64,000 nt of DNA from Roseiarcus sp963759955 (GCA_963759955.1 CAVXCA010000099.1:55645-119644); one strand, 5' to 3'. Positions 47,965 to 57,065 are shown, counted from the first letter of the stretch. Made by a program: numbers and translations. The notes: generated by a model not told the origin, from the sequence alone.

Positions 47965-48978
47965 GGCGCCCCCTCGTGATCCACGAACAGGCTCGGCGCG
48001 CCGCCACTGTGAATGAACAGAACCGTCCCGACGTCGCGATAGCGGCCTTGCCCGAGCAAGGCGCGATAACCCGCGAGCGCCTTGGCGGTGTAGGTCGGAT
48101 CGAGCAGGACGCCCTCGCGGCGAGCCGCGAGCGCCAACGCTTGCCCGCCGTCGGCGGAGGGAACGCCATAGCCGGCGCCGATGAAGCCGTCGTGCACCAC
48201 GACGTCGTCCGCCTCGATGCGATAGTCGTGTCCGAGGCGCTGTATGGCTTCCCCCGCCAGCAGGCGCACGCGATCGCGCGCCTCGCCGGCCGGCCGGCTC
48301 ACGGTGATTCCTTCGACACGCCAGCGAGCCCCGAAAAGCCGGGAGCCCAGGAGCCAGCCCGCCAAAGTCCCGCCCGATCCCACCGCGAGAACGACACAAT
48401 CCGGCTGAACGTCGAGCGCGCGGCATTGAGCCATCGCTTCGCGCACCGCGAGAACGTGGCCGATGACTCCGAGCGCGCAGGCGCCGCCGCGCGGTATTAC
48501 ATAGGGACGACCGCCCCCGGCCCGAATGCGGGCGGCTTCCGTCTCCAGCGCCGAATCGACCGAGCCGCGATCGCCGCTGCCGGTGAAGCGGATATCCGCG
48601 CCCCACAGGGCGGTGAGGCGATGGTTGCCTTGGACCCGGCGCGGCGGATCGCCCCAATAGACCGCGACCATGCCCAAGCCCGCATAGGACGCCGCCGCCG
48701 CCGTCGCGCGGACATGGTTGGAGAGCGGCCCGGCCCCCGTCACCAGCGTGTCGGCGCCATGTTCGATGGCGTCGGCCAGGATCAGCTCGAGCCCGCGAAT
48801 TCTTGTTGCCGCCGAGACCGAACGGAATGAGATCGTCGCGCTTCATCCACAAAGCCGGGCCGCCCAGCGCCTCACTGAGCGCCGGCGCCGCCATCAATGG
48901 CGTGGGCGTCGGATTGAGGACGAGCCGGCGCGGTTCGCCGGCGGCGAGACCGAGATCGATCCGCGAAAGCGCGTTCAT
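47961..48978 (-). CDS. xcbE1: PLP-dependent CoM biosynthesis enzyme XcbE1-like (D-cysteine desulfhydrase family), apparent +1 frameshift
   Basis: Fold-type II PLP enzyme related to D-cysteine desulfhydrase and ACC deaminase. In the bacterial CoM pathway the XcbE1 enzyme is thought to perform the thiolation step. From ATG at 48978 the protein reads LNPTPTPLMAAPALSEALGG, WMKRDDLIPFGLGGNK with the PLP lysine, then loses frame. The other frame continues TGAGPLSNHVRATAAAASYAG, VLAVGSGGTLAGWLLG and FIHSGGAPSLF to 47961. Removing one T of 48800-48801 (plus strand) gives GGNKIRGLELILADAIEHGA and a 338-residue protein. It overlaps both neighbours by 4 bp (ATGA). Confidence 0.85.
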
Positions 48979-50330
48979 TCCGCACCCCCGAGAACGCGAT
49001 CGACCAGCGCGCCGCATTGGGCCGTTTGCAGTTCGGCGTCGAACAGGCGATCGATTTCGGCCGCCGACAGGTGCGCCGAAATGCCGGAGTCCTCGGCGAT
49101 AGCCTGATGAAACGATTGCTTGCGGTCTGCGGCCTCGCCGGCGACGCGATGCACCAGACGGTGCGCGCTCTGCTTGCCCACTTTGGCGGCCAGCGCCAGC
49201 ATGATTGCCTCGGAATAGATTTGGCCGCCGGAGATTTGCAGATTGAGGCGCATGCGATCGGCATGGACCTCGAGCCGCTCGAGCAACTGGGCGAGCAAGC
49301 TCAGCGCCTTGCCCGCCGCCATCGTCGCTTCCGGCGTCGCGTGCCACTCGATCTTCCATGATCGGCCGTCGCGCTCGTGCTCGTGCGGCAGGCTCTCGGC
49401 CAGCGCGCTGGCGTTGGCGCGCACCACGCGCGACAGCGCGCCCAGATGCTCCGAAATTTCCGGGTTGCGCTTGTGCGGCATGGTGATGCTGCCGATCTGA
49501 TCGCCGCTCGCGCCTTCGCTCATCTCGCCGATCTCGTTGCGTTGCAGCGAATAGACTTCGTGGCCTATCCGGTCCGCCGTGCCAGCGGCGAGAACGAGGA
49601 GATGCGCCCATTCGACGATCACGTCGCGGCTCGCGGTCCACGAGATCGCCGGCGGGCGAAGCCCGAGCCGCTCGCAGAAGGCGCGCTGCACTTCGAGGCC
49701 GCGCGGCCCCAGCGCCGACAGACTGCCGACGCCGCCGCATAACTGCCCAACGCCCATGCGCGCAGCGCTTTCGCCGAAGCGTCGGCGATGGCGGCGCAGT
49801 TCGGCGAGCCAGCCCGCCGCCTTGAAGCCGAAGGTGATCGGCAATCCCTGCTGGCCGTGCGTGCGCCCCGCCATCACGGTGTCGCGGTGCTCGCGGCAGA
49901 GGCGCGTCGCGGCGGCGATGGCGCGATCGAGATCGGCGAGGAGAAGCGCGCGCGCCTCGCCGAGCGCCAGCATCAGCCAAGTGTCGGCGACGTCCTGCAC
50001 CGTGGCGCCGAAATAGAACCATTCTCCGGCGGCCTTGGACGATCGACGCCGCAGCGCCTCGATCAAGCCGGCGGTCGAATGGCCGGTCGCGAGGTAGCCC
50101 GCCTCAAATTCCGCAAAGAAGGCGTCGTCGAGTTCGACCTCGCGGCACGCGGTCGCGACCGCCCGCGCGGCTTCCGCCGGGATCACGCCGAATTCGCCCT
50201 GGACCTCGGCGAGAACCGCGAGGATTTCGAGCCAGCGGCGCGTGCGCGGCGCGTCGTCAAAGATTGCGCGCAGGGCCGGCGTCGCCCAGGCGCTGCCGTA
50301 CACGCGCGAGCCGAAGGACCAGCCGGTCAT
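48975..50330 (-). CDS. xcbD1: Aspartase/fumarase superfamily enzyme, CoM biosynthesis XcbD1-like
   Basis: A 451-residue member of the aspartase/fumarase (adenylosuccinate lyase-like) superfamily. Visible features are HSTAGLIEALRRR near residue 75, the GRTHGQQGLPITFG catalytic His region, and the superfamily signature GSITMPHKRNPE around residue 270. ADSL-like C-terminal helices follow. In Xanthobacter autotrophicus two such enzymes act in sequence in CoM synthesis. Position after the first one and before the PLP enzyme matches XcbD1. Family membership is certain, and the pathway role is inferred from the operon. It overlaps both neighbours by 4 bp. A purine-pathway lyase role is unlikely in this context. 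Confidence 0.82.
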   Translation of the reverse strand: MTGWSFGSRVYGSAWATPALRAIFDDAPRTRRWLEILAVLAEVQGEFGVIPAEAARAVATACREVELDDAFFAEFEAGYLATGHSTAGLIEALRRRSSKAAGEWFYFGATVQDVADTWLMLALGEARALLLADLDRAIAAATRLCREHRDTVMAGRTHGQQGLPITFGFKAAGWLAELRRHRRRFGESAARMGVGQLCGGVGSLSALGPRGLEVQRAFCERLGLRPPAISWTASRDVIVEWAHLLVLAAGTADRIGHEVYSLQRNEIGEMSEGASGDQIGSITMPHKRNPEISEHLGALSRVVRANASALAESLPHEHERDGRSWKIEWHATPEATMAAGKALSLLAQLLERLEVHADRMRLNLQISGGQIYSEAIMLALAAKVGKQSAHRLVHRVAGEAADRKQSFHQAIAEDSGISAHLSAAEIDRLFDAELQTAQCGALVDRVLGGAE

Positions 50331-51847
50331 GCGACGCCTCCCGCGAGCGCCTGCGCCTCGGCGAGCAAAGCCGCCTCGGCCTCGGCGTTGCGGCGGCGCG
50401 CCGCCTCGATCCACTTCTCGTGCTGCGTCAGCGCGTCGGCGAGCTCGTTCGCCTGACGCAGCGCCTCGCGCGGCGCTGCTCCGCCGATGTCGTTGCGGGC
50501 GGCGAGACAGGCGAGCGGATCGAGCGCCGAAGCGAGGAGCCCGGCCGGCGCCGATGGCAATTCGGCGCCGGCCTCGTGGCCGACGGCCCTGATGTCCTCC
50601 TCGGTCAGGCTCGCCAGCGACCGCCCTTCCCTTTCCAGCCGACTCATCGTCCGCGCCACCAGGCCGTGCGCGGCGCGATAGTCGAGGCCGAGCCCGAGGC
50701 ACAGCCGCTCTGCAAGATCGCTAGCGCAGGTCGTCCGATCGTCGAGGGCCGCCGCCGCGCGGTCCTTGTCGAAAGTCATCCCGGCGACGACCTCGGCCAT
50801 CAGCGCGGCGGCCTGCGCGACCGAGCGCAACGCGGCCGGCGCGGCCTGGTAGGGCAGCATGCGGCTGTCCATCTGGCCCGTCGGCGTGCGCCCACTGGCC
50901 GCGACGCCCGCCTGCTCGCCGATCAGGCGATTGGCGAGGCCGCGCACATAGGCCAGCGCGAACGGGTTGCGTTTCTGCGGCATGATCTTGCTCGCGCGCG
51001 CATGGCGATCCGACAATTGCACGAAGCCGAATTCCGCCGTCGCGAAAGTCAGCAGGTCCTCCGCCAGCCGATCGAGGCCGACGGCGGCGGCGACAGCGGC
51101 GCCCATCGTCTCGATCGCCAGATCGGCCTGCCACATCGCGTCGCGCGCATGGGCGAGCGGCGCGGCGCAGCCGAGCCGCCGGGCCTGCGATGCGCGATCC
51201 TGGAAGGCGACCGAGCCGTTGCTGCTGCCGCATCCCGCGGGACAAAGATCGACGCGGGCGTAGAGGGATTCGAGGCGCTGCAAGTCGCGCAGGGCCGGCC
51301 AGGCGAAGCCCGACAGATAGTGGCCGAAGCTGGTCGGCTGAGCGGCCTGGAAATAGGTGTAGTCGGGCATCAGGCTGTCGACGTGCCGGCGAACGACGGC
51401 GAGAACGGACCGGCCGAATCCTATGAGCTCAGCGCCGAGTTCGATCAGCCGGTCGCGCAGCAATAGGTGATAGGCCGTCGTCAAGGCTTCGCGGCGCGCG
51501 CGCGAAACGCCGAGCCAGCCGGACGCCGGCGTTCGCCGCGCAATCTCCGCCTCGCGGTTGGTGTAGAGATCGCCAAAAGCCGGCGAAGCGGCGAAGGCGG
51601 CGCCGTCTCGGCGCAGATCGAGCAGAGCCGCGACGAGGACGCGCGCGGCATCGGTCGGGATGACGCCCTGTTCGTGCAAGGTGACGCAATGGGCGAGATC
51701 GACCAGGCACAAAGGCCCGAAGAGTTCGCGCTGCCCGGAAACCTCCTCGGCGAACGCGCTTCCCACCAGGCGGCGCGAAGGCGCTTCGGCAAGGCGGCCG
51801 CCGATCTCCAGAACCGATTCCGCCGAACCGCGTCGCCGCTCTTCCAT
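50327..51847 (-). CDS. xcbC1: Aspartase/fumarase superfamily enzyme, CoM biosynthesis XcbC1-like
   Basis: A 506-residue lyase-family protein resembling argininosuccinate lyase in layout. It has DLYTNREAEIARRTPASGWL near residue 110, the PDYTYFQAAQPTSFGHYLSG catalytic region, GSSNGSVAFQDR, and the superfamily signature SKIMPQKRNPFALAYVRG. In bacterial CoM synthesis XcbC1 eliminates phosphate from phosphosulfolactate to give sulfoacrylate. Gene order (after phosphosulfolactate synthase) supports that assignment. ATG at 51847 lies four bases after the upstream stop with a G-rich RBS. An earlier ATG at 51871 would overlap that gene. The active-site details that distinguish it from ASL were not checked. 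Confidence 0.83.
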   Translation of the reverse strand: MEERRRGSAESVLEIGGRLAEAPSRRLVGSAFAEEVSGQRELFGPLCLVDLAHCVTLHEQGVIPTDAARVLVAALLDLRRDGAAFAASPAFGDLYTNREAEIARRTPASGWLGVSRARREALTTAYHLLLRDRLIELGAELIGFGRSVLAVVRRHVDSLMPDYTYFQAAQPTSFGHYLSGFAWPALRDLQRLESLYARVDLCPAGCGSSNGSVAFQDRASQARRLGCAAPLAHARDAMWQADLAIETMGAAVAAAVGLDRLAEDLLTFATAEFGFVQLSDRHARASKIMPQKRNPFALAYVRGLANRLIGEQAGVAASGRTPTGQMDSRMLPYQAAPAALRSVAQAAALMAEVVAGMTFDKDRAAAALDDRTTCASDLAERLCLGLGLDYRAAHGLVARTMSRLEREGRSLASLTEEDIRAVGHEAGAELPSAPAGLLASALDPLACLAARNDIGGAAPREALRQANELADALTQHEKWIEAARRRNAEAEAALLAEAQALAGGVA

Positions 51848-51851
51848 GGCG

Positions 51852-52748
51852 TCACGCCCCCCGAGCGGCAAAGTCGTTCGCCAGCGGCGGCTCCGCGGGC
51901 TCGGCCAAGGACGGATTCCATTGACCCGCCGCCTGTTCCTGTTCGGCGATCACCGACAAGGTTTCGTAGCGAAGGCCCGAGCGCAGCGCTTCCAGCGCCA
52001 ACGCTTCGCTCGCCGCCACGTTGCCGAGGCTGACGTTGGCGCCGAACCGCTGCACCAGCGCCGCTTGCTGATCCTTGCGCGGCGCCTCCCAGATCAAGCG
52101 GTCGGTCAGGGCGCCGAGATGGCGCGAGAGCTCCGCCAGGAACCCGCCGCGCACCTCGCCGTCGTCGTCGTAGATGCCGATCCCGCGACCGGACTCGCGC
52201 GCTTCCACAATGACCCAGGCCGCGCCCCACTCGATGTCCTTGAGCGTCTGTTCGGCGAGCTCGACGGCTTCGGGCTGATGGGCCGGATCTTTCTTGCCGA
52301 CCTCGGTGATCGCAACCAGCCCGGCGTCGCGCGCGCAGTCGATCACCCGGCGGCGGCGATCGGGCGGCAGGCTGATGGTTCCGTCCGAAATTTCCACGGC
52401 GCCGAAGCCGAGCTCGCGCGCGCGCCGCATATAGACGCGGCAATGCTGCTGCACGATCGCCGCCTCGAGCAGCGTGCCGCCGGGATAGGTGAGCACCGAG
52501 TGCTCGGCCAAGAGCTCGAGCTTGCGACGCAACACGTCGATCGGCATCAGCGCCGAAGTTCCGAACGCCAGCTTCCATTGGTCGATGTGGGGCGCCGCGA
52601 TCGCCAGCATGTCGGCGGTCGCCGTCAAGCCGAGGCCGGTGTCGATCACCATGGTGACGCCGCACCGCCGCGGACGCGGCAGACGGCGGTCGATGGCGGC
52701 GTCGAGGCCCAACACGCCGAGCCACGGGCGATCCGACCTAGCGCGCAT
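51852..52748 (-). CDS. xcbB1: Phosphosulfolactate synthase (ComA/XcbB1)
   Basis: Phosphosulfolactate synthase adds sulfite to phosphoenolpyruvate, the first step toward coenzyme M. The 298-residue protein matches the ComA family (PF02679): TMVIDTGLGLTATADMLAIA, the DQWKLAFGTSALMP block, LTYPGGTLLEAAIVQ, LGFGAVEISDGTISLP, AITEVGKKDP, and the IWEAPRKDQQAALVQRFG segment. Outside methanogens this family marks CoM synthesis or sulfolactate production in spores. With XcbC1-, D1- and E1-like genes directly downstream, the CoM role is well supported. The start codon overlaps the end of the upstream unknown gene by 11 bp. Confidence 0.92.
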   Translation of the reverse strand: MRARSDRPWLGVLGLDAAIDRRLPRPRRCGVTMVIDTGLGLTATADMLAIAAPHIDQWKLAFGTSALMPIDVLRRKLELLAEHSVLTYPGGTLLEAAIVQQHCRVYMRRARELGFGAVEISDGTISLPPDRRRRVIDCARDAGLVAITEVGKKDPAHQPEAVELAEQTLKDIEWGAAWVIVEARESGRGIGIYDDDGEVRGGFLAELSRHLGALTDRLIWEAPRKDQQAALVQRFGANVSLGNVAASEALALEALRSGLRYETLSVIAEQEQAAGQWNPSLAEPAEPPLANDFAARGA

Positions 52749-53670
52749 CGCGGACGATCTCCTGTAGAGCTTTCTCGACCATTTTCAGATCCGATCCCCA
52801 GGGGACGACCATCACCTCGCCGTCGCGTTCGATGCCGAACTCGAGCAGGCAGCATTTGAGGATCGTGAGGTCGCCGCGCTGTCCCGCGATGGCGCGCGGA
52901 CACATCTCGATGCGCAGCGGCTCGTCGCCGTAGTAGTGGCGATGGAACTGCAGGCTGCGCTCGCAACCGATCATCACCCACTCTTCACGCTTGGCGGGAC
53001 GTTCGTCGAGGAAATGGACCGGGGCGCCGAGATCGTCGAGGCCGCCCGAGCGGCACGGGACGAGAAAGGATTTGGGATGGACCTGCGCCGCCAGACCGCT
53101 CAGCTCGATGCGCTCGAGTTCGAGCTTGATCGGCGGCAGATCGGCATAGGTGAGGACGTGCTCGATCAGATGAAACAATTTCGGCGGATCGGGCGGGCTC
53201 ACCTCGACCACCCGGAGGACCAACGGATCGGGATGATGGATGAAGTTCACATGATCGAATTTACCCTGGCAGATCAGAGTTCCCTCAGGGCCGACGCCGC
53301 TGCGCTCGGCGAGCCGCGCCAGCGCGGAAGGGTTGCCGCAATCGGTTTCGGGATCGACCACGAAGCGGCAGTTTTCCGGCAGCGCGAGAACCTCGACATG
53401 GTCGATCGGCGCGAACAGCGGCTCGACGTCGCGAGGGCCGACCGCCACGAGCGCATAGGCACCGTCCACCCCGCGCAGCACGATCGCGTTGGTCCGCCGG
53501 TAGGCTTCCCGGCCCATCAGGTGGGCGGCGATGGCCGCCTCGGTCATCGCGCCCTCGTATGGCTGGACGCTGACGCCGCGGTAGGGCAGCTCGACGAGGT
53601 TGCGCCGCTCGCGCAGCGAGGCCGGCTTCGGCGTAGCGGAATTGAGTGGTGGGATTTGCGGCTGTTCCAT
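52738..53670 (-). CDS. Conserved protein of unknown function inside the CoM operon
   Basis: A 310-residue soluble protein with no recognised domain. It has no signal peptide or membrane segment. Visible features are a Pro-containing N-terminus, CRFVVDPETDCGNPSALARL near residue 105, a FDHVNFIHHPDPLVLRVVEV stretch, and four Cys sites in the second half (LVPCRSGG; MIGCERS; EMCPR; ILKCCLLEFG). The start ATG overlaps the CoA-transferase stop (TGATG), and the end overlaps phosphosulfolactate synthase, so translation is tightly coupled. It may assist CoM synthesis, epoxide metabolism or metal handling, and nothing visible decides between these. Confidence 0.75.
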   Translation of the reverse strand: MEQPQIPPLNSATPKPASLRERRNLVELPYRGVSVQPYEGAMTEAAIAAHLMGREAYRRTNAIVLRGVDGAYALVAVGPRDVEPLFAPIDHVEVLALPENCRFVVDPETDCGNPSALARLAERSGVGPEGTLICQGKFDHVNFIHHPDPLVLRVVEVSPPDPPKLFHLIEHVLTYADLPPIKLELERIELSGLAAQVHPKSFLVPCRSGGLDDLGAPVHFLDERPAKREEWVMIGCERSLQFHRHYYGDEPLRIEMCPRAIAGQRGDLTILKCCLLEFGIERDGEVMVVPWGSDLKMVEKALQEIVRDAR

Positions 53671-54509
53671 CACGCGACCTCGAACCGGCGGCCGCGATCT
53701 TCGGAGCGAATTTCGTGCTCATGGACGCGCAGCGGATCCAGGCGACGGATCAGGGCGACGATTTCGCGATCCGGCGGCGGCACGCGGGTCACCGTTTCGG
53801 CGAGCCGGAGTTCGAAGCCGGTGTTCTCCCTGATGTCCTCGATGGAGACGTCGCCGTAAGCGGCCTGCAATCGCACATGGCCCTCGGCGTCAAAATCGAA
53901 CAGGCCGAGGTCGGTGACGATCCATTGCGGGCCCTTGCCGCGATGCCCCAGGGCCCGCCGATCGCGGCCGTCCACCGCGCGGTGCCCGAGATTGGTGACG
54001 TAGTCGCATCGCTCGACGAGGCGGTGGCGACGTCGCCCGCTCGCGTCGGGCGCGGAACGATGGCCGGCCGTCCACAACGTCACGTTCTCGACGTCGCAGG
54101 AGAGGTTGCAGCCGCCGCCGCCGCCCGGCAACTTCATCGCCAGTTTGGTCTTGCCGAGGCGCGTGACGTTGCAATTGCCCCATTTGTCGATCTGCAGGCC
54201 GGAGAGAAACATCCGTCCCATTCGGCCGGCGGCGGCCAGGTCGAACAGCTCCTCGATATCCAGCGAGAACGCGGCGCCGCGGTCCATCACCCAATCATTG
54301 GAGGTCGGGCTGAGAAAGGGCGGATTCGGGTTGACGCCGTAAGTCGCGCCCGCCACCAGCACCAAGTCGGGAGCGTGGGTGCGCTTGGCGACCTGGAGGG
54401 CCAATTGGACCAGCGGCGAGCCATAACCGTGGAAAGCCAGCGTTCCGTCGTCGATGGTGCGGGCGATGGCGCCGATCATCATCTCGCCGAGGGTGCAATC
54501 GTGAATCAT
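53670..54509 (-). CDS. CoA-transferase beta-type subunit
   Basis: A 279-residue family I CoA-transferase subunit B (glutaconate CoA-transferase-like). Features include GTLAFHGYGSPLVQLALQVA near the start, DWVMDRGAAFSLDIEELFDLAA, the GLQIDKWGNCNVTRLG block, and the KLPGGGGGCNLSCDVENV glycine loop. With the A subunit it should move CoA between acids. In this operon the natural acid is acetoacetate, the end product of epoxypropane carboxylation. ATG at 54509 overlaps the subunit A stop by 4 bp. The actual acid is inferred. Confidence 0.83.
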   Translation of the reverse strand: MIHDCTLGEMMIGAIARTIDDGTLAFHGYGSPLVQLALQVAKRTHAPDLVLVAGATYGVNPNPPFLSPTSNDWVMDRGAAFSLDIEELFDLAAAGRMGRMFLSGLQIDKWGNCNVTRLGKTKLAMKLPGGGGGCNLSCDVENVTLWTAGHRSAPDASGRRRHRLVERCDYVTNLGHRAVDGRDRRALGHRGKGPQWIVTDLGLFDFDAEGHVRLQAAYGDVSIEDIRENTGFELRLAETVTRVPPPDREIVALIRRLDPLRVHEHEIRSEDRGRRFEVA

Positions 54510-55495
54510 TGCGCCAATTCCTCTTGATAAAGGGACATCCAGGACTCGGTTCCCGCCGCCCAAGAGGCGAGCCGGCGAAACGTCTCGTCGCCGCCGACGC
54601 GCTCGCGATAGGAGGCGAGGTCGTCGCAGCCGTGGACGAAGGGCTGGAGATAGTCGGCGGCGAAGCGCTCCGCGCCGCCGCGCGCCGCCGCGTAATAACG
54701 CGCCGTGTGCGGCCGGTCGTAGGCATAGAAGGGATAGCAAGCGGTCGGATGGGCTCCCATCGGCGCCTCGGCGACCGCCGCGACATAGAAATAGGGGATG
54801 CTGACGCCGCCGAGTTCGACCAGCTTCTCGGTCGGGACGATCTCCTCCACCGAGGCGACGACCAGCCGCGAGGCCTTGGCGAACAGGAGATCGAGAACGG
54901 GCGGCCCCTCGATGCGCAGATTGCCTTGGGCGTCGCCGTATTGGGCGTGCAGGATCGCAACATCAGGCGCGAGCGCCGGCACGAGCAGCAGTTCCTCGCC
55001 CGTGTAGGGGCAGGTCATCGTCTTGTATTCGGGATGCAGACCGGGAAAGTCGGTTCCGCGCGCCGAGCGCATCGGCATGAAGGGCAGGCCCAGCACGGCG
55101 GCGCGCAGCTGCTGGACCACGGTGTAGCAGCAACCGTCGTCGACGCGGACCTCGCCCGCCTCGCAGGCGCGCCGGTAGTTGGGGGCGATGCCGAAATCCT
55201 GCTCGAATCCGACATAGCTCTCGCTGGTGCAGGACACCGCCCCACCGCCGCACAGCATGTCGATGTCGATGCCGTGCGCCGAGCCGACGACGCGTAGGTT
55301 GCGCGCCTTGCGGCGCAGCAGCGCGCGCAGAATGGCCATCGGCTCGCGCGACGAAAGGCCGCCGCCGACGGCGACCGCATCGCCATCCTTGACGAGGGCC
55401 GCGATGTCGTCGAGACGCATCCGCTTGTCGGCGCGGGTCTGGACGGAGGCGGCGCGGACGCCGCCGTCCGCTTGCGAAGTCAGCCGCTCGCTCAT
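54506..55495 (-). CDS. CoA-transferase alpha-type subunit
   Basis: A 329-residue family I CoA-transferase subunit A (PF01144, glutaconate-type). It has LVKDGDAVAVGGGLSSREPMA, the ARNLRVVGSAHGIDIDML block, CCYTVVQQLRAAVLGLPFMP, and VAILHAQYGDAQGNLRIEGP. It is paired with the beta-type subunit encoded directly downstream. Position directly after xecE suggests activation of acetoacetate to acetoacetyl-CoA for thiolysis. Start and stop both overlap neighbours by 4 bp. Confidence 0.85.
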   Translation of the reverse strand: MSERLTSQADGGVRAASVQTRADKRMRLDDIAALVKDGDAVAVGGGLSSREPMAILRALLRRKARNLRVVGSAHGIDIDMLCGGGAVSCTSESYVGFEQDFGIAPNYRRACEAGEVRVDDGCCYTVVQQLRAAVLGLPFMPMRSARGTDFPGLHPEYKTMTCPYTGEELLLVPALAPDVAILHAQYGDAQGNLRIEGPPVLDLLFAKASRLVVASVEEIVPTEKLVELGGVSIPYFYVAAVAEAPMGAHPTACYPFYAYDRPHTARYYAAARGGAERFAADYLQPFVHGCDDLASYRERVGGDETFRRLASWAAGTESWMSLYQEELAQ

Positions 55496-56259
55496 ATCGC
55501 TGTCATCCCGCCGTCGACCGCGAAATTCGCGCCGGACACGAAGGACGCCTGACTGCTGAGCAGGAAGATCACTGCCTCGGCGATGTCCTCCGGGACGCCG
55601 AAGCGGCCAATCGGATATTTCGCCAGACGGCGGGCGAGCAGCTCCGGATTGGCGTCGCTGCCGAGCAATTGCTGCCCCATGCTGGTCGAGGCGACGGTGC
55701 CGGGGCTAACGGCGTTCACGCGCACGCCCTTGCCCGAGTAATCGGCCGCCATTTGCCGCGTCAGATTGACCACCGCGCCTTTGGCCGCGCAGTAGGCCGC
55801 CATGGTTGGAATGCCGACCATGCCGGCGACCGATCCGAAATTGACGATCGCGCCTTTGCGCCGCGCCAGCATGCCCGGCAGCACGGCCTTCGAAGCGAAG
55901 AACGTCCCGTTCACATTGACCGCCATGATCCGCTCCCAGGCGGCCGGGTCGGCTTCGTGAACCGAGCCGAAGCCGGCGATCCCGGCGTTGTTGACGAGTC
56001 CGGTCAGGGGGCCGACGGCGCGTTCGGCGCTTTCCAGCGCGGCGGCGATGTCGGCCGCCTTGGTGACGTCGGCGCCGAAGCCTCTGGCCCGAGCGCCGTC
56101 GGGGCTCAGCGCCGCCGCGGAGCGCTCCGCAAGCGCGCGATCGAGATCGATGAGCGCGACCTTCGCGCCCTCGCGCAGCGCCGCGGTCGCCACCGCCAGC
56201 CCGATGCCGGCGCCGCCGCCGGTGATCGCGATGACTTCATTCTTCAAACGATCGGACAT
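55492..56259 (-). CDS. xecE: 2-(S)-hydroxypropyl-CoM dehydrogenase
   Basis: XecE oxidises (S)-hydroxypropyl-CoM to 2-ketopropyl-CoM with NAD+. The 255-residue SDR has GGGAGIG, catalytic Ser143, Tyr156 and Lys160 (FGSVAG; AAYCAAKG). Residues Arg211 and Lys214 in LARRLAKYP sit at exactly the numbered positions known to bind the CoM sulfonate in the Xanthobacter enzyme. This makes the assignment firm relative to other SDRs. ATG at 56259 (MSDRLKNEV) is preferred, with GGGAGGAAAC a little upstream. The longer frame to 56325 overlaps xecD. It is translationally coupled to the CoA-transferase gene downstream. Confidence 0.94.
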   Translation of the reverse strand: MSDRLKNEVIAITGGGAGIGLAVATAALREGAKVALIDLDRALAERSAAALSPDGARARGFGADVTKAADIAAALESAERAVGPLTGLVNNAGIAGFGSVHEADPAAWERIMAVNVNGTFFASKAVLPGMLARRKGAIVNFGSVAGMVGIPTMAAYCAAKGAVVNLTRQMAADYSGKGVRVNAVSPGTVASTSMGQQLLGSDANPELLARRLAKYPIGRFGVPEDIAEAVIFLLSSQASFVSGANFAVDGGMTAI

Positions 56260-56321
56260 TCTCTTTGTTTCCTCCCAATGGTCTTTTGCAGTTTCGATTT
56301 CTCGAGTCGTCGTGCGCGCTC

Positions 56322-57065
56322 TCACAGCGCGAGATAGCCTCCGTCCATCGGCAGCGCCGCGCCGTTGAAATAGGCGGCCTCGTCGCTCGACAGGAACTTC
56401 ACCGCGGCGACGACATCGGCGATCGCGCCGAATTCATGGCTCGGAATGCGCGCCAGCACTTCTTCGCGGAGAGCCGGATCGTCGAGGCGCCATTGCGTCA
56501 GCGGGGTCGCGATCATGCCGGGGCACAGCGCCACCGCGCGCACGCCGAGGCGCGCATAGTCGACCGCGATGGCGCGCGTCAGTTGAATCAGCGCGCCCTT
56601 GGTCACGGAATAGGCGGCCCGGCCGGGAAAGGCGACGAGGCCGGCGACCGAGGCGATGTTGACGATGACGCCTCGTCCGCGCTCGACCATCGAAGGCAAC
56701 ACGCGGCGGCACAGAAGAAAGGGGCCGCGGATGTTGGTCGCGGTCACGCGATCGAAATCGGCGACCGACGTTTCGTGCGCCGTAGTCGCCTTGGGACCGC
56801 CCGTCGTTCCCGCATTGTTGACGAGAACGTCGACCGCGCCGAGCCGCTCCTCGGCCTCGCTGACGCAGACCTCGACGTCGAAGACGTCGCCGACGTCGCC
56901 GACGATCGTGACGAGCCGGCCTTCGCTCGTTTCAGCGTGCAGCTTATCCAGTCCGTCGCGGTCGTGATCGAAAGCGGCCACGCGGTCGCCCGCTTGGAGA
57001 AAATGCGTGGCGAGGCCGCGGCCGATGCCCGACGCCGCGCCGGTGACGAGGACGACGCGGCTCAT
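56322..57065 (-). CDS. xecD: 2-(R)-hydroxypropyl-CoM dehydrogenase
   Basis: XecD oxidises (R)-hydroxypropyl-CoM to 2-ketopropyl-CoM with NAD+. The 247-residue SDR has TGAASGIG, Ser139, Tyr152 and Lys156, plus Arg149 (VAFPGRAAY) and Arg193 (LTQWRLDDP). Relative to the Xanthobacter R-dehydrogenase (Ser142, Arg152, Tyr155, Lys159, Arg196) every key residue is shifted by exactly 3, so the sulfonate-binding pair is intact. It overlaps the xecC stop by 4 bp. With XecE it lets both enantiomers of the epoxide feed the pathway. Confidence 0.94.
   Translation of the reverse strand: MSRVVLVTGAASGIGRGLATHFLQAGDRVAAFDHDRDGLDKLHAETSEGRLVTIVGDVGDVFDVEVCVSEAEERLGAVDVLVNNAGTTGGPKATTAHETSVADFDRVTATNIRGPFLLCRRVLPSMVERGRGVIVNIASVAGLVAFPGRAAYSVTKGALIQLTRAIAVDYARLGVRAVALCPGMIATPLTQWRLDDPALREEVLARIPSHEFGAIADVVAAVKFLSSDEAAYFNGAALPMDGGYLAL

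Noticed and set aside
48975..51847. Reading the two lyase-family genes as purB and argH
   Set aside because: They sit with phosphosulfolactate synthase and a D-cysteine desulfhydrase-like gene in overlapping order, which fits CoM synthesis better than housekeeping lyases.
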